Source: Diphasiastrum complanatum (lineage: Eukaryota > Streptophyta > Lycopodiopsida > Lycopodiales > Lycopodiaceae). Taken from it: a stretch of DNA of 64,000 bases. Shown piece by piece: positions 10,661-22,397 of this stretch. The stretch's first letter is position 1. Every line of letters begins with the position of its first letter. The DNA is taken from the NCBI GenBank assembly GCA_029204225.1, contig CM055105.1:12702965-12766964 (forward strand), read 5' to 3'. Below the pieces are notes generated by a model, which saw only the letters and a program-made list of their open reading frames with translations, was not told the DNA's origin and made no database searches. A program made the translations under genes and the position numbers.

Positions 10661-13600
10661 TTCTTCTCCCCTTAATCTAGTTTTGTCCTCAAAATAGGAA
10701 AGAATTACAGAAATAATTCCTTTAACTTTCAATATCAACCTAGAAAATCATTATCCTTAATCCAACTTTCATATCAAACAAGTACTCAGAGATAAACCTA
10801 TTTTTCAAGTGATAATCTCTGCACTGGAGTACAAACTCAGATTTGAAAAGTTCACTAAGCGGTAAATTTTCTCATCTGGGATATACTCACTATAAGTTAG
10901 TAATATCACCTTCACGTAAAACACTTACATGAAATACTGAGTGAAGTATTACTTAACCAAGGAGATTAAAGTTAAAGAAAATAATAATTACAGTCTGAGA
11001 TTATTCACAAACTCGGGCAGACAATTCATAAAAGCTTCCAAGTAAAAATATCCTTAAAATCCAATTCTAAGCTATGATAATTCATTCAACTAGAATCTCT
11101 AGGAGAATCATTAAGATATCAAATGATTAAAACTCAACTCTGAGTATCCTAAATACTTTCTTGAGTTAAATGCTCCTGTTTTTGGCATCAAATGCAAGAA
11201 AATAGCATTCACTAACTGGAGATCGAATCAAACGAACTGTACAAAAGCATCCGCAGACCATAATTTGTAGTAGAATAGCATCCACTAGATCTACTAAGCT
11301 CTCCACAAGTAAAATAACTTATCTTGTGAGGATGTCTGTGAGATTCATAAGCTCTTGATAAAATAATGGAGTAAAGATATTCACAACACTTATCTGAAAT
11401 CTTACTCAATTAATAGATGAAGAATTAATCATCACACTTAAGAATCATCACAATTTCTTATAATCCTCTAACAACAATTAAGTATCTATTTATGATTTGT
11501 CAATCGTAAATGTTTTAGATTTGTATGATTCGTCAATCATACTGGAATCCAAATCATACTTAATCATTTATTGGATATTGGAATATATGTCCAACATAAC
11601 TCGGGAACAATCAAAAAAAAATTCACTAGGAAAATACTAGATTTTGGGAACATTCTCCAAACAACATTCTCTGACAGAAGTGCTAGATATTCAAGTTCTA
11701 TATGCCACTGGTAATCAAAGACAAAACATACCAAAATGATAATGACAATCACCTTCAATCACAAAAACTTTAGATTACCGTCTAGAATCAAATCTAGATA
11801 CCCAGAGTCCTGCTGAATATCAATTCAGTTATTATTCTCGGATTCATTATGATTCACTATCCAATTGAGCTCTCTGGGATATAATCACTAATTATATGAG
11901 TCTTATTCCTTAACTAAGAAATACTCTATACCAAGAGTATTGTATATCCAATGCATATAACTTTTCTTGATGAATCCTGACGATTCACAAATCATGCGTC
12001 TTACAAGCAATATAATTTAAAACAGTCAGTTTATTAAGACTCTTCATCACACTGATCGTTTTACCAATTGACTTCATTTTGGAGTAATCAACTACTCAAG
12101 TTAATTGCCAATGACTCAGAAATCTTAAATGTATAGGTGAAGAATTCAATTATACTAGTATGACACCACATTTAGATCCTTACTCAAATCATTTATAAGT
12201 GAATCCATAAATCTTTTATACAAAGATTTGTTAACTCTACAAGTATCTATCTCAACAATACTTGATCATATGCTTATGTTCACTGACTAGGTTAAGTGCA
12301 CCAAATAACCCTAGTAACCAGGAATACACAGTAGATTCATACAAGATTAATCGTACACATATATGAATAATCTCACTATGACCCAACACATGAACACATT
12401 TTTAACTAGCAGATTCATCCAAAGTCCACATATGTTACTCACATATCTCACTGATATCTTGTAACTCATCTACAATAGATTTTCTATTTCTCAAAAGTAA
12501 ATAACATATTCAATTTCCTCTAATAACATAATTTCACTCACTCAATCAACCCCTCAATGATCCTAGTATTTAAACTAAGATTAGACTGATTTAATACAAA
12601 CATTTAAGACTTCAATCCTCATCAAACTTACTCCTATTCCAATCAGAATGGAATTAGTAACTTTCGACATTTCACTGTACTACTTATAGATAATGATCCA
12701 AATTTCAAACCAATTCTAGTTCCAGATTGTCCACACAATCCCTAGAGAATTTTTTTTTTTTCGAAAAGTTCCAATTAGATATCTTACTCTGAATCTATTC
12801 GAAATTACTTTCAGACAAAAGCTCATTTCTACACCACAGTTGGTTCTCTTCCAAAAGCTTACAGCTAAGGTACCAAGAGGACGTAACGACATCAGTAAAT
12901 GTTTAAAGTGAATTATCATAGGAAAAAATTTGAAACAATTTAACTTCTATCCTACACCTGGGTTGAATCATCGACATACAAAAATCATTTACTAGTATGA
13001 AAACAGTACTAGTTTGATCTTTTGCACATAATTCACCATAGGATTTGACCAGAAATGAAATCAGTTTTTTGATTCCTATCATTACAATTTTTCAATAAAT
13101 TGAACTGTTTCCTTTTTATGACTAGTTTGGCATTACTCCGTTAATATTGACAAAAACTATCCAAACATCAGAATACTAAATTACATGAATGAAAATCCTA
13201 CTAATAGGATTTCAGTAACTCTTAAACTATATCCAAACAAGATTTTACTGCTCGGATAAAGTGTTCTATTTTCACTCATTCTATCTAGCCATTTCATATT
13301 GTTTGACAATTTTAATTCAATTTTGACGAGTATCTTGCACAAACGTTCGCTTGACCCATTTCTAACGATCAGTATCGTTTAGAAATCTATCAAACAAGTA
13401 ACTGATTTCAAATTTTAAGCAAATATGAAATTCAATAGAATAGAAAAGAAAATTCAATTTTAACTTTTAATCTGGGAGTAGCATCATACTCCAAAAGTTA
13501 AATTAACATTACGGTAAAAATTTTCAACAAATTCATTATGATGCCTTCTGTCAATTTTAAATTATCTAGTATCGGAAAATAATCTAGCCTTAGTGAAAAC

Positions 13601-14170
13601 ACTATGACCAACTTTGACTGATAAACTCAGTTTAGTCAATTCACTAATCTAAATTGATTCCATTGATTTTTTTGGAAAAACTCAGTTTTTGGTTCATTTT
13701 ACGTAATTTAAAGAAATTCTGATGAAATTACTGTTAGTACAAAAGGCAATTTAAATTGAAAAATTGAAATACTGTTTGATTCCTAATGTCACTAAAACCA
13801 ATGTCCAATTGGCATGCAAAGCACACTACATCGGTTAGAAAACGTCATTATGTAAACTTCAGTATTACGGAATTTGTCAAGCAATATCACCGATTTGTAT
13901 AGTGTTTATCTCTATCTTGAGCACTACAAATACTATCCTTAGCCACTTGCATCATTTATTGCATATAATGTAGGAAATTAGCAACTTCTAGATCTTAACA
14001 AATTTCGTCTCAACATTTACTAGAGATCTAGGTTGAAAACCGTACATAAGCATAAAAGGACTGTAACTTGTAGCATAATGTTTTCTACTATTATATGCAA
14101 ACTCAACCAGTGGGAGGTAGTCTTCTCAATGAGATTTCCTGTGAGAAATATACATAGTTTGATTAGTCCT
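10661..14170 (-). pseudogene. Degenerate gypsy internal DNA, very AT-rich
   Basis: From the polypurine tract to about 11050 the sequence aligns, by shared words, with the better preserved integrase C-terminal region at 14931-15330. From about 11050 to 14100 it is AT-rich with almost no CG and holds no reading frame longer than about 80 codons. Around 13560-13850 it shares words with the leader-side DNA at 62300-62640 beside element D. I read it as old, deamination-decayed retroelement DNA, about 3 kb longer than the expected gap between integrase core and C-end, so it probably includes an insertion. Confidence 0.5.
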
Positions 14171-14562
14171 TTCTATCTAGCCATCTAATTCAGGATGATC
14201 AAAAGAACTTAGACTCAAGGAAGTTTCCAGTTTATGGAATATTGTTGACCAAAAGTGACCTGTGAACTTAGGATCTCTATCACTAAAAATATCACTTGGC
14301 AGACCATACAACGAAAATAATATTTCAACAAAGATCTGGACTAATTCATAAGCCTTTATAGTTGACTTTACTGGTATGAAAGCAAATATAATTATTTTGT
14401 CGTTGGGTCTTAGGAAGTTCAACTACAAAATCCATAGATATGCCTTTCCGTCTCTTATTTGGGATATCTAACAGATGCAACAAACCCTAGCCTTATGGCG
14501 TTCAGCCTTTGCTAGTTGACAAGGCTTGCATTTAATAACATATGACTCGACATATGGTTTGA
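14171..14562 (-). pseudogene. Gypsy integrase zinc-finger and core fragment (family E)
   Basis: On the minus strand, CKPCQLAKAERHK (integrase HHCC end) at about 14505-14545 leads into the core. The core includes FIPVKSTIKAYELVQIFVE and GLPSDIFSDRDPKFTGHFW, with SDR the second catalytic Asp, and ends at a DHPELDG motif that should be followed by the catalytic Glu but runs into a stop. It abuts the truncated LTR at 14563. Confidence 0.88.
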
Positions 14563-14930
14563 GCTCTGGAAATGAATCAACCACAAATGTCAGGAGTAGG
14601 GCGAGTTTGGCCTTCATATATAGAGCTTGGAACCTTCTATGCACATAGACATGCAAGGTCCTAACTCCCCTATTGATAGATTCATCTAGAATAGAGTCCT
14701 CATGCATGGACCACCTATTCATAGATTTTTTTTGATAACTCTGCACATGCATACACTGTCTCAAAGCTTGTACTAACTCCATTTAGTGTGTTCTGGGCCT
14801 CACAAGGATATTAGTTACTTTCAGGTCACGTCCAATATGACGTGCATAACTAGCAGCTTGATTTGCTGGAGTACCGTGTATCCAAGACTAGGAGTATACT
14901 GAATCCTATGTACTGGTCATGGACATAACA
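14563..14930 (-). mobile_element. Truncated gypsy family E LTR
   Basis: Homologous to 10290-10660 with a small extra segment near 14727-14760. It starts TGTTATGTCC in element orientation next to a polypurine tract GGGGGGAAGAA (complement at 14931-14941). It is cut at about 14563, where it is fused to integrase sequence of the neighbouring copy. Confidence 0.75.
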
Positions 14931-15330
14931 TTCTTCCCCCCTTGAACTGCTCTTGTCCTCAGAAGCTGAACTTAGAGAAATTATTCTTTATGCTATCAAC
15001 TCTCTCCCATGAATCATCATCCTCAGTATGACCTTTCCATCAAGTTAAGCACTCAAAGATAGAACAATTTCTCAATTGTTTATCTCTGGTTCTGAGCACT
15101 TTCTCAGGTTCCAAAGGTACACTAAGTGACAAATCTTTCAAATGGAATATCCAACTCTATCATGTTCATGTAACTTAGTTTCAAACAACTTACATGAAAT
15201 ACTGGGTGTGTAGTTGATTTTACTTGAAGATCGAGTTCATATGCCAAAAAACCAATTGTACGTACAATCTTGAACGGTCCACAAAAATGGACAGACAGTT
15301 TATAATGCTTCCATGTATGCATAGTCTTAG
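14931..15330 (-). pseudogene. Gypsy integrase C-terminal fragment and polypurine tract
   Basis: The minus frame at 15122-15322 carries KLSVHFCGPFKIVRTIGFLA and THPVFHVSCLK, the GPF/Y module at the integrase C-end of chromovirus-like gypsy elements. It is followed downstream by an untranslated tail and the polypurine tract adjoining the LTR. Confidence 0.82.
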
Positions 15331-15506
15331 CAGTTTTGGAATGGTACGTTAGTACTCATGTTTGAGTTATTTCTCTACTTGGAAAAGAGCTTTCTATAAA
15401 TAAAGATATAGACTTTGCTTTCTATTTTACAAGATTGTGTTTTGTATGCATGTAGACAAATAAGTTCTTGATAAAGACGAGCGCCTTCCAATGATATCTT
15501 GCATGC

Positions 15507-15640
15507 ATCTCATTTTGTGTGTAGATGTTGATTTCTCTACATTGGTGAGATTGGTAGTGTATTTCTCTTTCTAACCAAAGATCTTTCAAGTGGATTGGAT
15601 AATAATGATCTAAAATCCTTCACAATAAGTGGAGCGATTC
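15507..15640 (+). mobile_element. Terminal fragment of a family 1 copia LTR
   Basis: This is the reverse complement of about 1009-1150: the last ~115 bp of the LTR ending AATCCTTCACA at 15623, followed by GTGGAGCGATTC of the leader. It is in plus orientation, opposite to the other family 1 copies. The sequence to its left, 15331-15506, does not match the LTR. Confidence 0.75.
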
Positions 15641-15671
15641 ACTTGACGACTTGTGGAGTACCGTCGTCATC

Positions 15672-17046
15672 GTCTTCTATTTATTTTCCATTGGACCTGA
15701 TGTCATCTGGGGCGGTAGGATCAGCCCGATCTGGCGATTGTACGAAAACTGTTTGGACAAATGCGTCATCAGGCAACAATTGGTTGCCCTCGACAACCTT
15801 TGTTGGCGAAGTAGGTAGGGTTTGAAAAACAACTGTGGAAACATGGGTGAGGACGGTTTGCCCGAACGAGAGGATGGGAGGAACGGAGAAAAACTGAAGG
15901 GTGGTGTGGAGTATGAAAGAAGGTGAGGATGGAGTAGAAAGTTTCTGGCGTGGGGGTGAAAAATTGATGACTTGCATCCATGCCAGAGTGTCGAGAGACA
16001 ATTGAGAATTAGAAGGATTGAATGGAATGGAAGCAACAATGGCAGCAGGAGTGATGGAGGATGCGATGGTGATGGACAGAGTAGTGGATAATGGAATAGA
16101 GATAGGAGTGTTATCAACAGAGGAAGCGGGAATGGTAGTGACAACAGAGACGGAAGGGGATGGTTGCATGGGTAGTGGAGGTGCGTCGTTGGGTAGCAGG
16201 TGGAGATGAAGATGTAGAGACAGTGCCACACATTCATTTGCTGGCTATTGTGTTAGTAACTGCAGGTTGGGAGGAGGTGAATGCTTGAGATGGCCGATAA
16301 AGGTTAGTGTGTGGTACGAGGGTAGACAAAAGGGATGAGTGTTGGAAACCACGCACTTTTGCCTCGAGAAGTGCACAGACAAAGTTACACAATAGGGGGC
16401 CTGTTGCAATACGCTCACGGTTATTGGGTTTGATGGAGTTGGTTAGTTCACGAATAAGGAAGCTATGCCAGTCGTATGGCACAATTGAGGGGCCAGGGAA
16501 TTTCAAAAAATATTCCACTATCTGACTCAGCAACTTAGACTAGACTCTATCCTTGCAAAATGTTGAAATAGCCAGAAAGTTATTCAACAGATGCGCAACC
16601 GTCTGAATGACGGGTTCCGTGATAGCATCTATCAGGTTACCATTGTTAGTCTAGAGTGGAATTTCTGGTGCAATTTGGGTGATGAAAGATTTGATCAGAG
16701 TTTTGGCGTGGCGATGGGAGATGGACTGACAATCACCGGACATAATGCAAATGGTGACCATCGAGTCTGCGTTAATCCTGACCTTGTACGTGGTACTTTG
16801 GTACAGGAAGTGGAAGCGAGTCTTTTGCTCGTCCCAGGTGGCGTAAGCATGAAGGGCGAGGCCCATGTTAATCTCAGAATGAAAAAGCGCTGGGTAAAAA
16901 CCCATTGCCTCTAGAAGTGGGCCGGCTGTCTGCAGCCATGGTTGGATCAGAGCGTCAGAGGGTAAGGGCCAAATATGTGTGGCCTTGGGGATTTCACGCT
17001 GGATCACCTGTTTGGTGCCAGAGTCTTCAAAGGTTGAGGAGGCCAT
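15672..17046 (-). pseudogene. Additional ORF of gypsy A, N-terminal half
   Basis: Starts MASSTFEDSGTKQVIQREIP at 17046 and runs through the conserved N-terminal domain (PLPSDALIQPWLQ, EINMGLALHAYATWDE, TYKVRINADSM) into the Pro/Thr/Ser-rich middle. Frame changes occur near 16650, 16540 and 16235. It is cut at 15672, before the coiled coil. Homologues in the window are 34307-37267 and 56553-59507. Its upstream end lies 18 bp from the copia insertion. It is not gag (gag is elsewhere in the element) and shows no signal peptide or membrane segment. Function unknown. Confidence 0.75.
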
Positions 17047-17063
17047 GTTAGCGGTGATGATTA

Positions 17064-17925
17064 TGATAAATTTTACAGTCTTTAGGACAATAACGATTGT
17101 ACTTTACAATCATAGAGAGTTATTGGTTGCTTAATCAATGGATCTATCAAGTTCTACACATTAGATCTTGATCTAGATTCACTACACTTGGATCTAAGCA
17201 AGAGCAATGGATCAACACATCATTAATTAGTGAGAGCGGCCTCACACGTGTGGAGTATTGTCCACAGCACGGCCTGCACCTGAAACAACAAGTACAATCA
17301 TCCTAGATGGCAATCATTCATAGAAATCACAAGACAAATGACTAGAATCTCACAAAAGTGTAGAATGCAAAAGTCTCATCAATGTTCTTAGCAAAATGAT
17401 GATCCTTTTATGGATCAAGTACATCCACGAGTCTGGTACAGTCCAGCAGGTCTTCACACGTGTGAAGAGTGCCACATCACTCAGATCTATCCATTTGATT
17501 CATCCTTGATCCTTATCCAATAGTTGACCTTCTAGAATATGGCAAAAATCCAAAAAGCTAGTCTCCTAGAATATAGGAATACTCCCTACAAAATAGGATC
17601 TAAGGAAAATGGTCAACTCTTATCTTCTAGTACTCTATACACACATGTGAACATCCACTTGCCATGTGGGAGCATTTACTCATGCACATGCAAGGAAAAG
17701 CTAATTTCTAGGTGACTAGTCAACTTGACTAAAAAACTAGTCATATCATGTTCACACTAACTAGATTGATACAAAATCAATTTAGATATATACAACCATG
17801 AAAAGTATGTCCTTTCACACATGGGAACAGGCTCCACACGTGTGAAATCAGATCATCACATTATTCTAATGTTTGAACAATATTTACACTAACCAATGTC
17901 AAGTGAGAAGTGACAATTTTCAACA
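17064..17925 (-). mobile_element. 3' LTR of nested copia element
   Basis: 862 bp, TG...CA ends in element orientation. It contains the palindrome CACACGTGTG at 17243-17252, 17455-17464 and 17835-17844; the second lies within a perfect 16-bp palindrome CTTCACACGTGTGAAG. The core CACGTG is a G-box, the site of plant bZIP and bHLH regulators, which suggests regulated LTR promoter activity. Confidence 0.95.
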
Positions 17926-17941
17926 CTCCTCCTCACTTCTA
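17926..17941 (-). other. Polypurine tract of nested copia
   Basis: In element orientation AGAAGTGAGGAGGAG directly precedes the 3' LTR. It primes plus-strand DNA synthesis in LTR retrotransposons. Confidence 0.85.
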
Positions 17942-19066
17942 ACTTGGCAAATCTATTGTACATCTATCTACAATTCCAAGAGCATATCTTAACTTAAAAA
18001 ATGGATCTTTGGACAATGGCTTGGTTAAGATATCAGCTATGCATTCGGATGATGGTACATGATGTAGTTGCACCTCCTTGGATTGTACTTTCTCCCTCAC
18101 AAAGTGGTGAGCTATCTCAATATGCTTTGTTCTAGCATGGAAGATAGGATTTGAAGCAATTTGTTGAGAAGCTTGATTGTCACAAAATATGTAAGGGATC
18201 TCCTCGGCCTCTAGCACATGTAGTTCTATCAAGAATCTTCTTAGCCATAGGAGCTCTTTGGTTGTTGAAGTCAATGCCTTGTACTCGGCTTCACAAGAAG
18301 ATAGTGAGATTGTATCTTGCTTTTTGGAAAGCCAAGATATTACTCCTCCACAAAGAAATGTTGCAAATGCACTAGTGGAATTCCTATCCATCTTGTCACC
18401 TGCAAAATCTGAATCCAAGTAGGCTCTCAAGTGCAAGTTAGATCCTTCATAAAGTATGCCAAAAAATCTAGTACTAGAAACATATCTAAGTGCTCTCTTG
18501 CCACTTTTCCAATGATGAACTAAAAGAGCTTGCATACTTTGACTCAAGTTGCTTACACAGAAACTTAAGTCAGGTCTAGTGATGGTCAAATAGATTAGAG
18601 AGCCTATAGGCTTCCTAAAGAGGGTGATGTCCTCAAAGGATGCTTCATCACCTTCATTAGTTGCCTTCACAACATGCTCCATAGGGGTGTCAATCCCCTT
18701 ACAATCTTTCATACCAAATCTTTCAAGAATGGAAGTAGCATACTTAGATTGACTTATGAAAGTACAATTGCTACTTCTAGACACTTCTATCCCAAGTATA
18801 AACTTTAGGAAGCCTAGATCTACCATCTTGAACTCACTAGATAAATCAACTTTTACTTTGCCTATGCCATCATCATCATTTCCTGTCATAATGATGTCAT
18901 CAACATAAAGCACCAAAATGATGATCTTTCCTTCATTACATTTGAAATATAAAGAAGGTTCATAAGCACTTAGTACAAGGCCAAGAGAATAGAGAAAATC
19001 ATGCAACCTAGAGTACCAAGCTCTAGGTGCTTGCTTCAAGCCATATAGCTCTTCCTTAAGTAGCAC
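17939..19066 (-). pseudogene. copia pol: reverse transcriptase C-part and RNase H
   Basis: 375-residue open frame starting inside RT (ELYGLKQAPRAWYSRL). It has the intact catalytic motif VLYVDDIIMTGND at about residues 53-65, the QSKYATSILERFGM connection, and an RNase H with the SDSDFAGD-type site (here DSDFAGDKMDRNSTSAF), ISWLSKKQ, SSCEAEYKAL and CDNQASQQIASNP, ending at LTKPL. The domain looks complete; a frameshift at about 19040-19066 separates it from the RT N-terminus, so the polyprotein is broken. Confidence 0.93.
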
Positions 19067-19617
19067 ACCTTTTGCTCCTCACCAACCTTGATGAAGCCCT
19101 CGGGTTGCATCATGTAGATTTCCTCTTCTAAGAAGGCATTTGTCACATCCATTTGGTAGAGATCCCACTTGAACAAAGTAGCAATGCAAATGATTAATCT
19201 AATAGATACAAGCTTAGCTACAGGTGCAAATGTTTCTTCATAATCTAATCCTCTTATTTGAAGAAATCCCTTAGCAACAAGCCTAGCTTTGTACTTACTA
19301 ATAGATCCATCTTTATTGTGCTTTATTCTATAAATCCACTTACATGCAAGTGATTTCTTCCCTCTTGGAAGATTTACAAGATTCCAAGTATGATTTTCTT
19401 CTAATGCATCATACTCTACTTGCATTGCATCTCTCCAAACTTTAGATTTATATGCTTCTTCAAAAGATGATGGTTCTTCAAGCAATGTAGCTAAGAAGGA
19501 GTAAGAGGTAGAAGGTGTAGAGTCTTCCTTTTGCTTTCCCTTGTCCACATAGGTGAGCCTTGAGGGCTCGGCCTTGCTCCTTGATGATCTTCTCAGCCCT
19601 TTTTGACTCGGATCCAT
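19036..19617 (-). pseudogene. copia pol: integrase-RT linker and RT N-part
   Basis: Begins in the linker (SKAEPSRLTYVDKGKQ) and enters RT: WRDAMQVEYDALEENHTW, GKKSLACKWIYRIKHNKDGS, ARLVAKGFLQIRGLDYEETF, YQMDVTNAFLEEEIYM. QMDV carries the first catalytic Asp. It runs out of frame after the VCYLRKS motif, where the next frame continues as KEELYGLKQ. Confidence 0.93.
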
Positions 19618-20195
19618 GTTTCCATCCTCGGGTTTGTCATGATCCTTGAGTTGTCAAGATCCTCCTCGGATTTGTCAAGATCCTCCTCGGATTTGTCAAG
19701 ATCTTCAATGCACAATGGGTTAGATCCATTTGACAAGTTCTTAGCAAATTGTGACTCATCAAAAAGTACATCCTTGCTTACCTTTACTTTCTTGGATATA
19801 GGACCATATATCCTATATCCCTTGCTATTTTCTCCATAGCCAACAAAGATCCCTTTGAAGGAGGTAGCCTCTTCTTTCCTTCTAGTCTCCAAAGGGATGT
19901 GAACATAACAAATACATCCAAAGATCTTAAAATCTTTTACATTGGGTTTCTTATCAAACAAGGCTTGATAAGGTGAGATCCCATCTATAGCACTACTAGG
20001 AAGTCTATTACACAAATAATTAGCACATGTTATAGCTTCTCCCCAAAATGAGATGGGAAGTGATGCATCAAGTCTTAAAGACTTTGCACACTCACATAGA
20101 CTCCTATTTTTCCTCTCGGCCATCCCATTTTGTTGGGGGGTGTAGGAACAAGCGTATTGTAACCTAATGCCATTGATCTCACAAAAGTCTTTCAT
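19593..20195 (-). pseudogene. copia pol: integrase core C-part and C-terminal domain
   Basis: Starts at the catalytic-Glu region (YTPQQNGMAERKNRSLCECA) and continues through FWGEAITCANYLCNRLPS and GCICYVHIP to the GYRIYGPISKKVKVSKDVLFDE end. At its C-end the acidic heptad SEEDLDK is repeated (19661-19705 as DNA, three partial copies), a small tandem expansion not seen in the family 1 copies. The preceding 20196-20312 holds the middle of the core (ALRCDNGGEYTS) just before the first possible start. Confidence 0.92.
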
Positions 20196-20312
20196 TTTAT
20201 TGGAGGTATACTCTCCTCCATTATCACATCTTAGTGCTTTGATAGAAGTACTAAGTTGTTTCTCTACTAGAGACTTGAACTTAATGAAAGCTTCATAAAG
20301 AAGACTTTTTTT

Positions 20313-21044
20313 TTATAGTAACTCAATCCATGTGAATCTAGTACAATCATCTATAGAAGTTACATACATCAAGGCACCTCCATTACTTGCATGTGAAAAA
20401 CTATGTACATCAGATTGTATGAGATCCAAGGGAGAGAGAGATCTTGATGAAGATCTCTTGTAAGAAGATTTGTGTGACTTTGCAAGGCCACATGCCTCAC
20501 ACATCTTTCCACACTTCTTGAAACCTCTTGGTAGGCCGAGAGCTAGTTCCTTGCTTGCCATTGACTCCATAGATTGAAGATTAGGATGGCCTAATCTCTT
20601 ATGACAAAGCTCCACTTGAGTTAGCTCCTCCCTAGCCAAGTTCACTTTTTCACTTGCAACATTAGCATCCAACTTGAAAAGTCTACCTTGCTTAATGCCA
20701 CTAGTTATGCACTTATCATTTTTCAAGATGGAACAAACTCCATTCTTGAAATGTACATCTAGTCCATTGTCCATTAATTGTCCTACACTAAGCAAGTTTC
20801 TTGAAATGGTAGGAACATACAAAACATTATCTAGATCTATCCTCTTAGATGTGCCTAAGCAAAGAGGTATAGATCTTATGCCATCTATCTTGCATGCTTG
20901 TTCACTAGCAGTGTATATTGACTTCTTAGAGTCATTACAAGATAGAAGAGTAGAAAAATAATGCTTGTTAAAAGACATGTGAGAACTAGCCCCACTATCT
21001 ATCCACCGTGTGTCTTGACCTGAAGTTGGTGTAGATGCAACCAT
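20313..21044 (-). pseudogene. copia pol: protease, pre-integrase and integrase N-part
   Basis: Protease motif WIDSGASSHM, then GAG-pre-integrase (LCHKRLGHPNLQSM), the zinc-binding CEACGLAKSHK, and the first integrase Asp in LDLIQSDVHSF, then the second motif in YVTSIDDCTRFTWIELL. The frame ends at a run of eight or more A (element orientation) near 20308-20317, a typical slippage frameshift site. The basic C-end of gag lies upstream at about 21045-21240 on this same strand. Confidence 0.93.
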
Positions 21045-21615
21045 TAAGGATGTGTTGAATCCATCATCTTCTTCTTCCTCTTGAGCTTGAGTTTTGCCTT
21101 GTTCTTCACCTTGCCTTTGGAGGTAAATCCTCCATTCTTCATCTCGGCCTCCTTGCCTTGATTTTTCTTGAATGGAAGTTGCTTCTTCTTGCCTTTAGAT
21201 GTAAAGCTAGTTTTCTCCTCTCCTCCACTTTGTGTTTGTTGGTCCCAAAACTAGTTCATTTTTTGTGCTTTTTGAAGCATAGTATTGATCTAGATTCATT
21301 CTAGCTAATGCCTATGATTCAAAAAATAGTGTTTTGGATCATTGAAGCATTTCTTTTTTAGAGTCTAAGATCAGATCTTAGAGGCTGATTTGTTCAGATC
21401 CTTAGTTGAAGTGAAATCTCTAAGAAAAGTGTAAAGCAATATTTTTTGTGAGAGTGAAAGCTAGGAATTTTTGGCAAGATCTTTGTGTATCATTCAAGCT
21501 TGTGTGCTAGTTTGATAGAGACAAGCCTATAGGCATTCTAGTAAGTTTTAGGCCTTTCATAGATCTTTAAAATTCAGAAATCTTTGTGATTTTAAAAAGA
21601 GCATTCATTCTACAA

Positions 21616-22208
21616 TGTCATCCATGGGTGGATATTTGATGTAATCAAGTGAGAGACTCACTTCCACAAATTATTCCATTTGGAAAGTAAGAACGGAATC
21701 ACTCCTAGTGATCCATGATCTATATGACATAGTTCAAGGAGTTGAGGAAGAGCCTCAAATTCCCCAAGAACAAGCCAAATACAAGAAGAGAGCAAGATTA
21801 GCTCTACATTGCATAAAGTTAAATGTATGCAATGACCTCTTGAAAGAGGTGTCTTCTTGTACCTCATCCAAAGAGGCTTGGGATTCAATAAAGAGCATCT
21901 ATGAATCCAATAATACTTCAAGAATCCTCATGCTAAGAAATCAAGTTTTCCAAGGCATGAAAGGAAGTGGAGAGAGTGGACAAGAGTATGTCTTTAGGAT
22001 CAAATTTCTTAACAAGGACTTAAGTGCAATAGGAGAGAAGATCCAAGATCAAGAGCTAGTACAAATCATCTTGAATGGTCTAGGTGATGAGTTCACCAAC
22101 TTAGTCCAGTCATTTGCCATTCAAGACATTGTTCCATCCATTGAAAAGTTACACAATGTTCTTGTGGCCAAGGAGAGTAGGCTTCTACACCTCAAGGACT
22201 TGAAATGA
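21616..22208 (+). pseudogene. copia gag in inverted orientation
   Basis: The plus strand carries an ATG at 21616 (MSSMGGYL) and, after an early stop, an open frame at 21708-22208. That frame is a clear copia gag of the UBN2 type: DLYDIVQGVEEEP, CTSSKEAWDSIKSIYESN, LRNQVFQGMKGSGESGQEYV, EKIQDQELVQIILNGLGDEF, then HNVLVAKESRL. Pol and the LTR polarity are minus. The inverted block includes the leader from about 21240. The normal gag-to-protease junction (QTQSGGEEK) is left on the minus strand at about 21210-21240. In family 1 the corresponding gag C-end is on the same strand as pol, so this is a rearrangement and not the ancestral order. Confidence 0.88.
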
Positions 22209-22385
22209 AAGTTGTTGTACGGTTTCACACGTGTGAAAAGTACATACACAGCCTCCAAGTCATTTTTATCCAAATGATTACAAGCTATCACTCTAGATGA
22301 ACTCACCCTCACTAGTATTGGCCAAAAACAAATTTTGCCAATGATCTTTACAAGATTTATGATTCAATGATCACTCTCTTACTTA

Positions 22386-22397
22386 GATCTGATACCA
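22386..22397 (-). other. Primer-binding site of nested copia (initiator tRNA-Met type)
   Basis: Immediately inside the 5' LTR, the minus strand reads TGGTATCAGATC. This matches the plant copia primer site TGGTATCAGAGC complementary to the 3' end of initiator tRNA-Met, with two changes at the end. Confidence 0.92.

Noticed and set aside
22386-22397. tRNA gene candidates near tRNA-like words
   Set aside because: Only primer-binding sites complementary to tRNA 3' ends were found; no complete tRNA cloverleaf was seen in the window.
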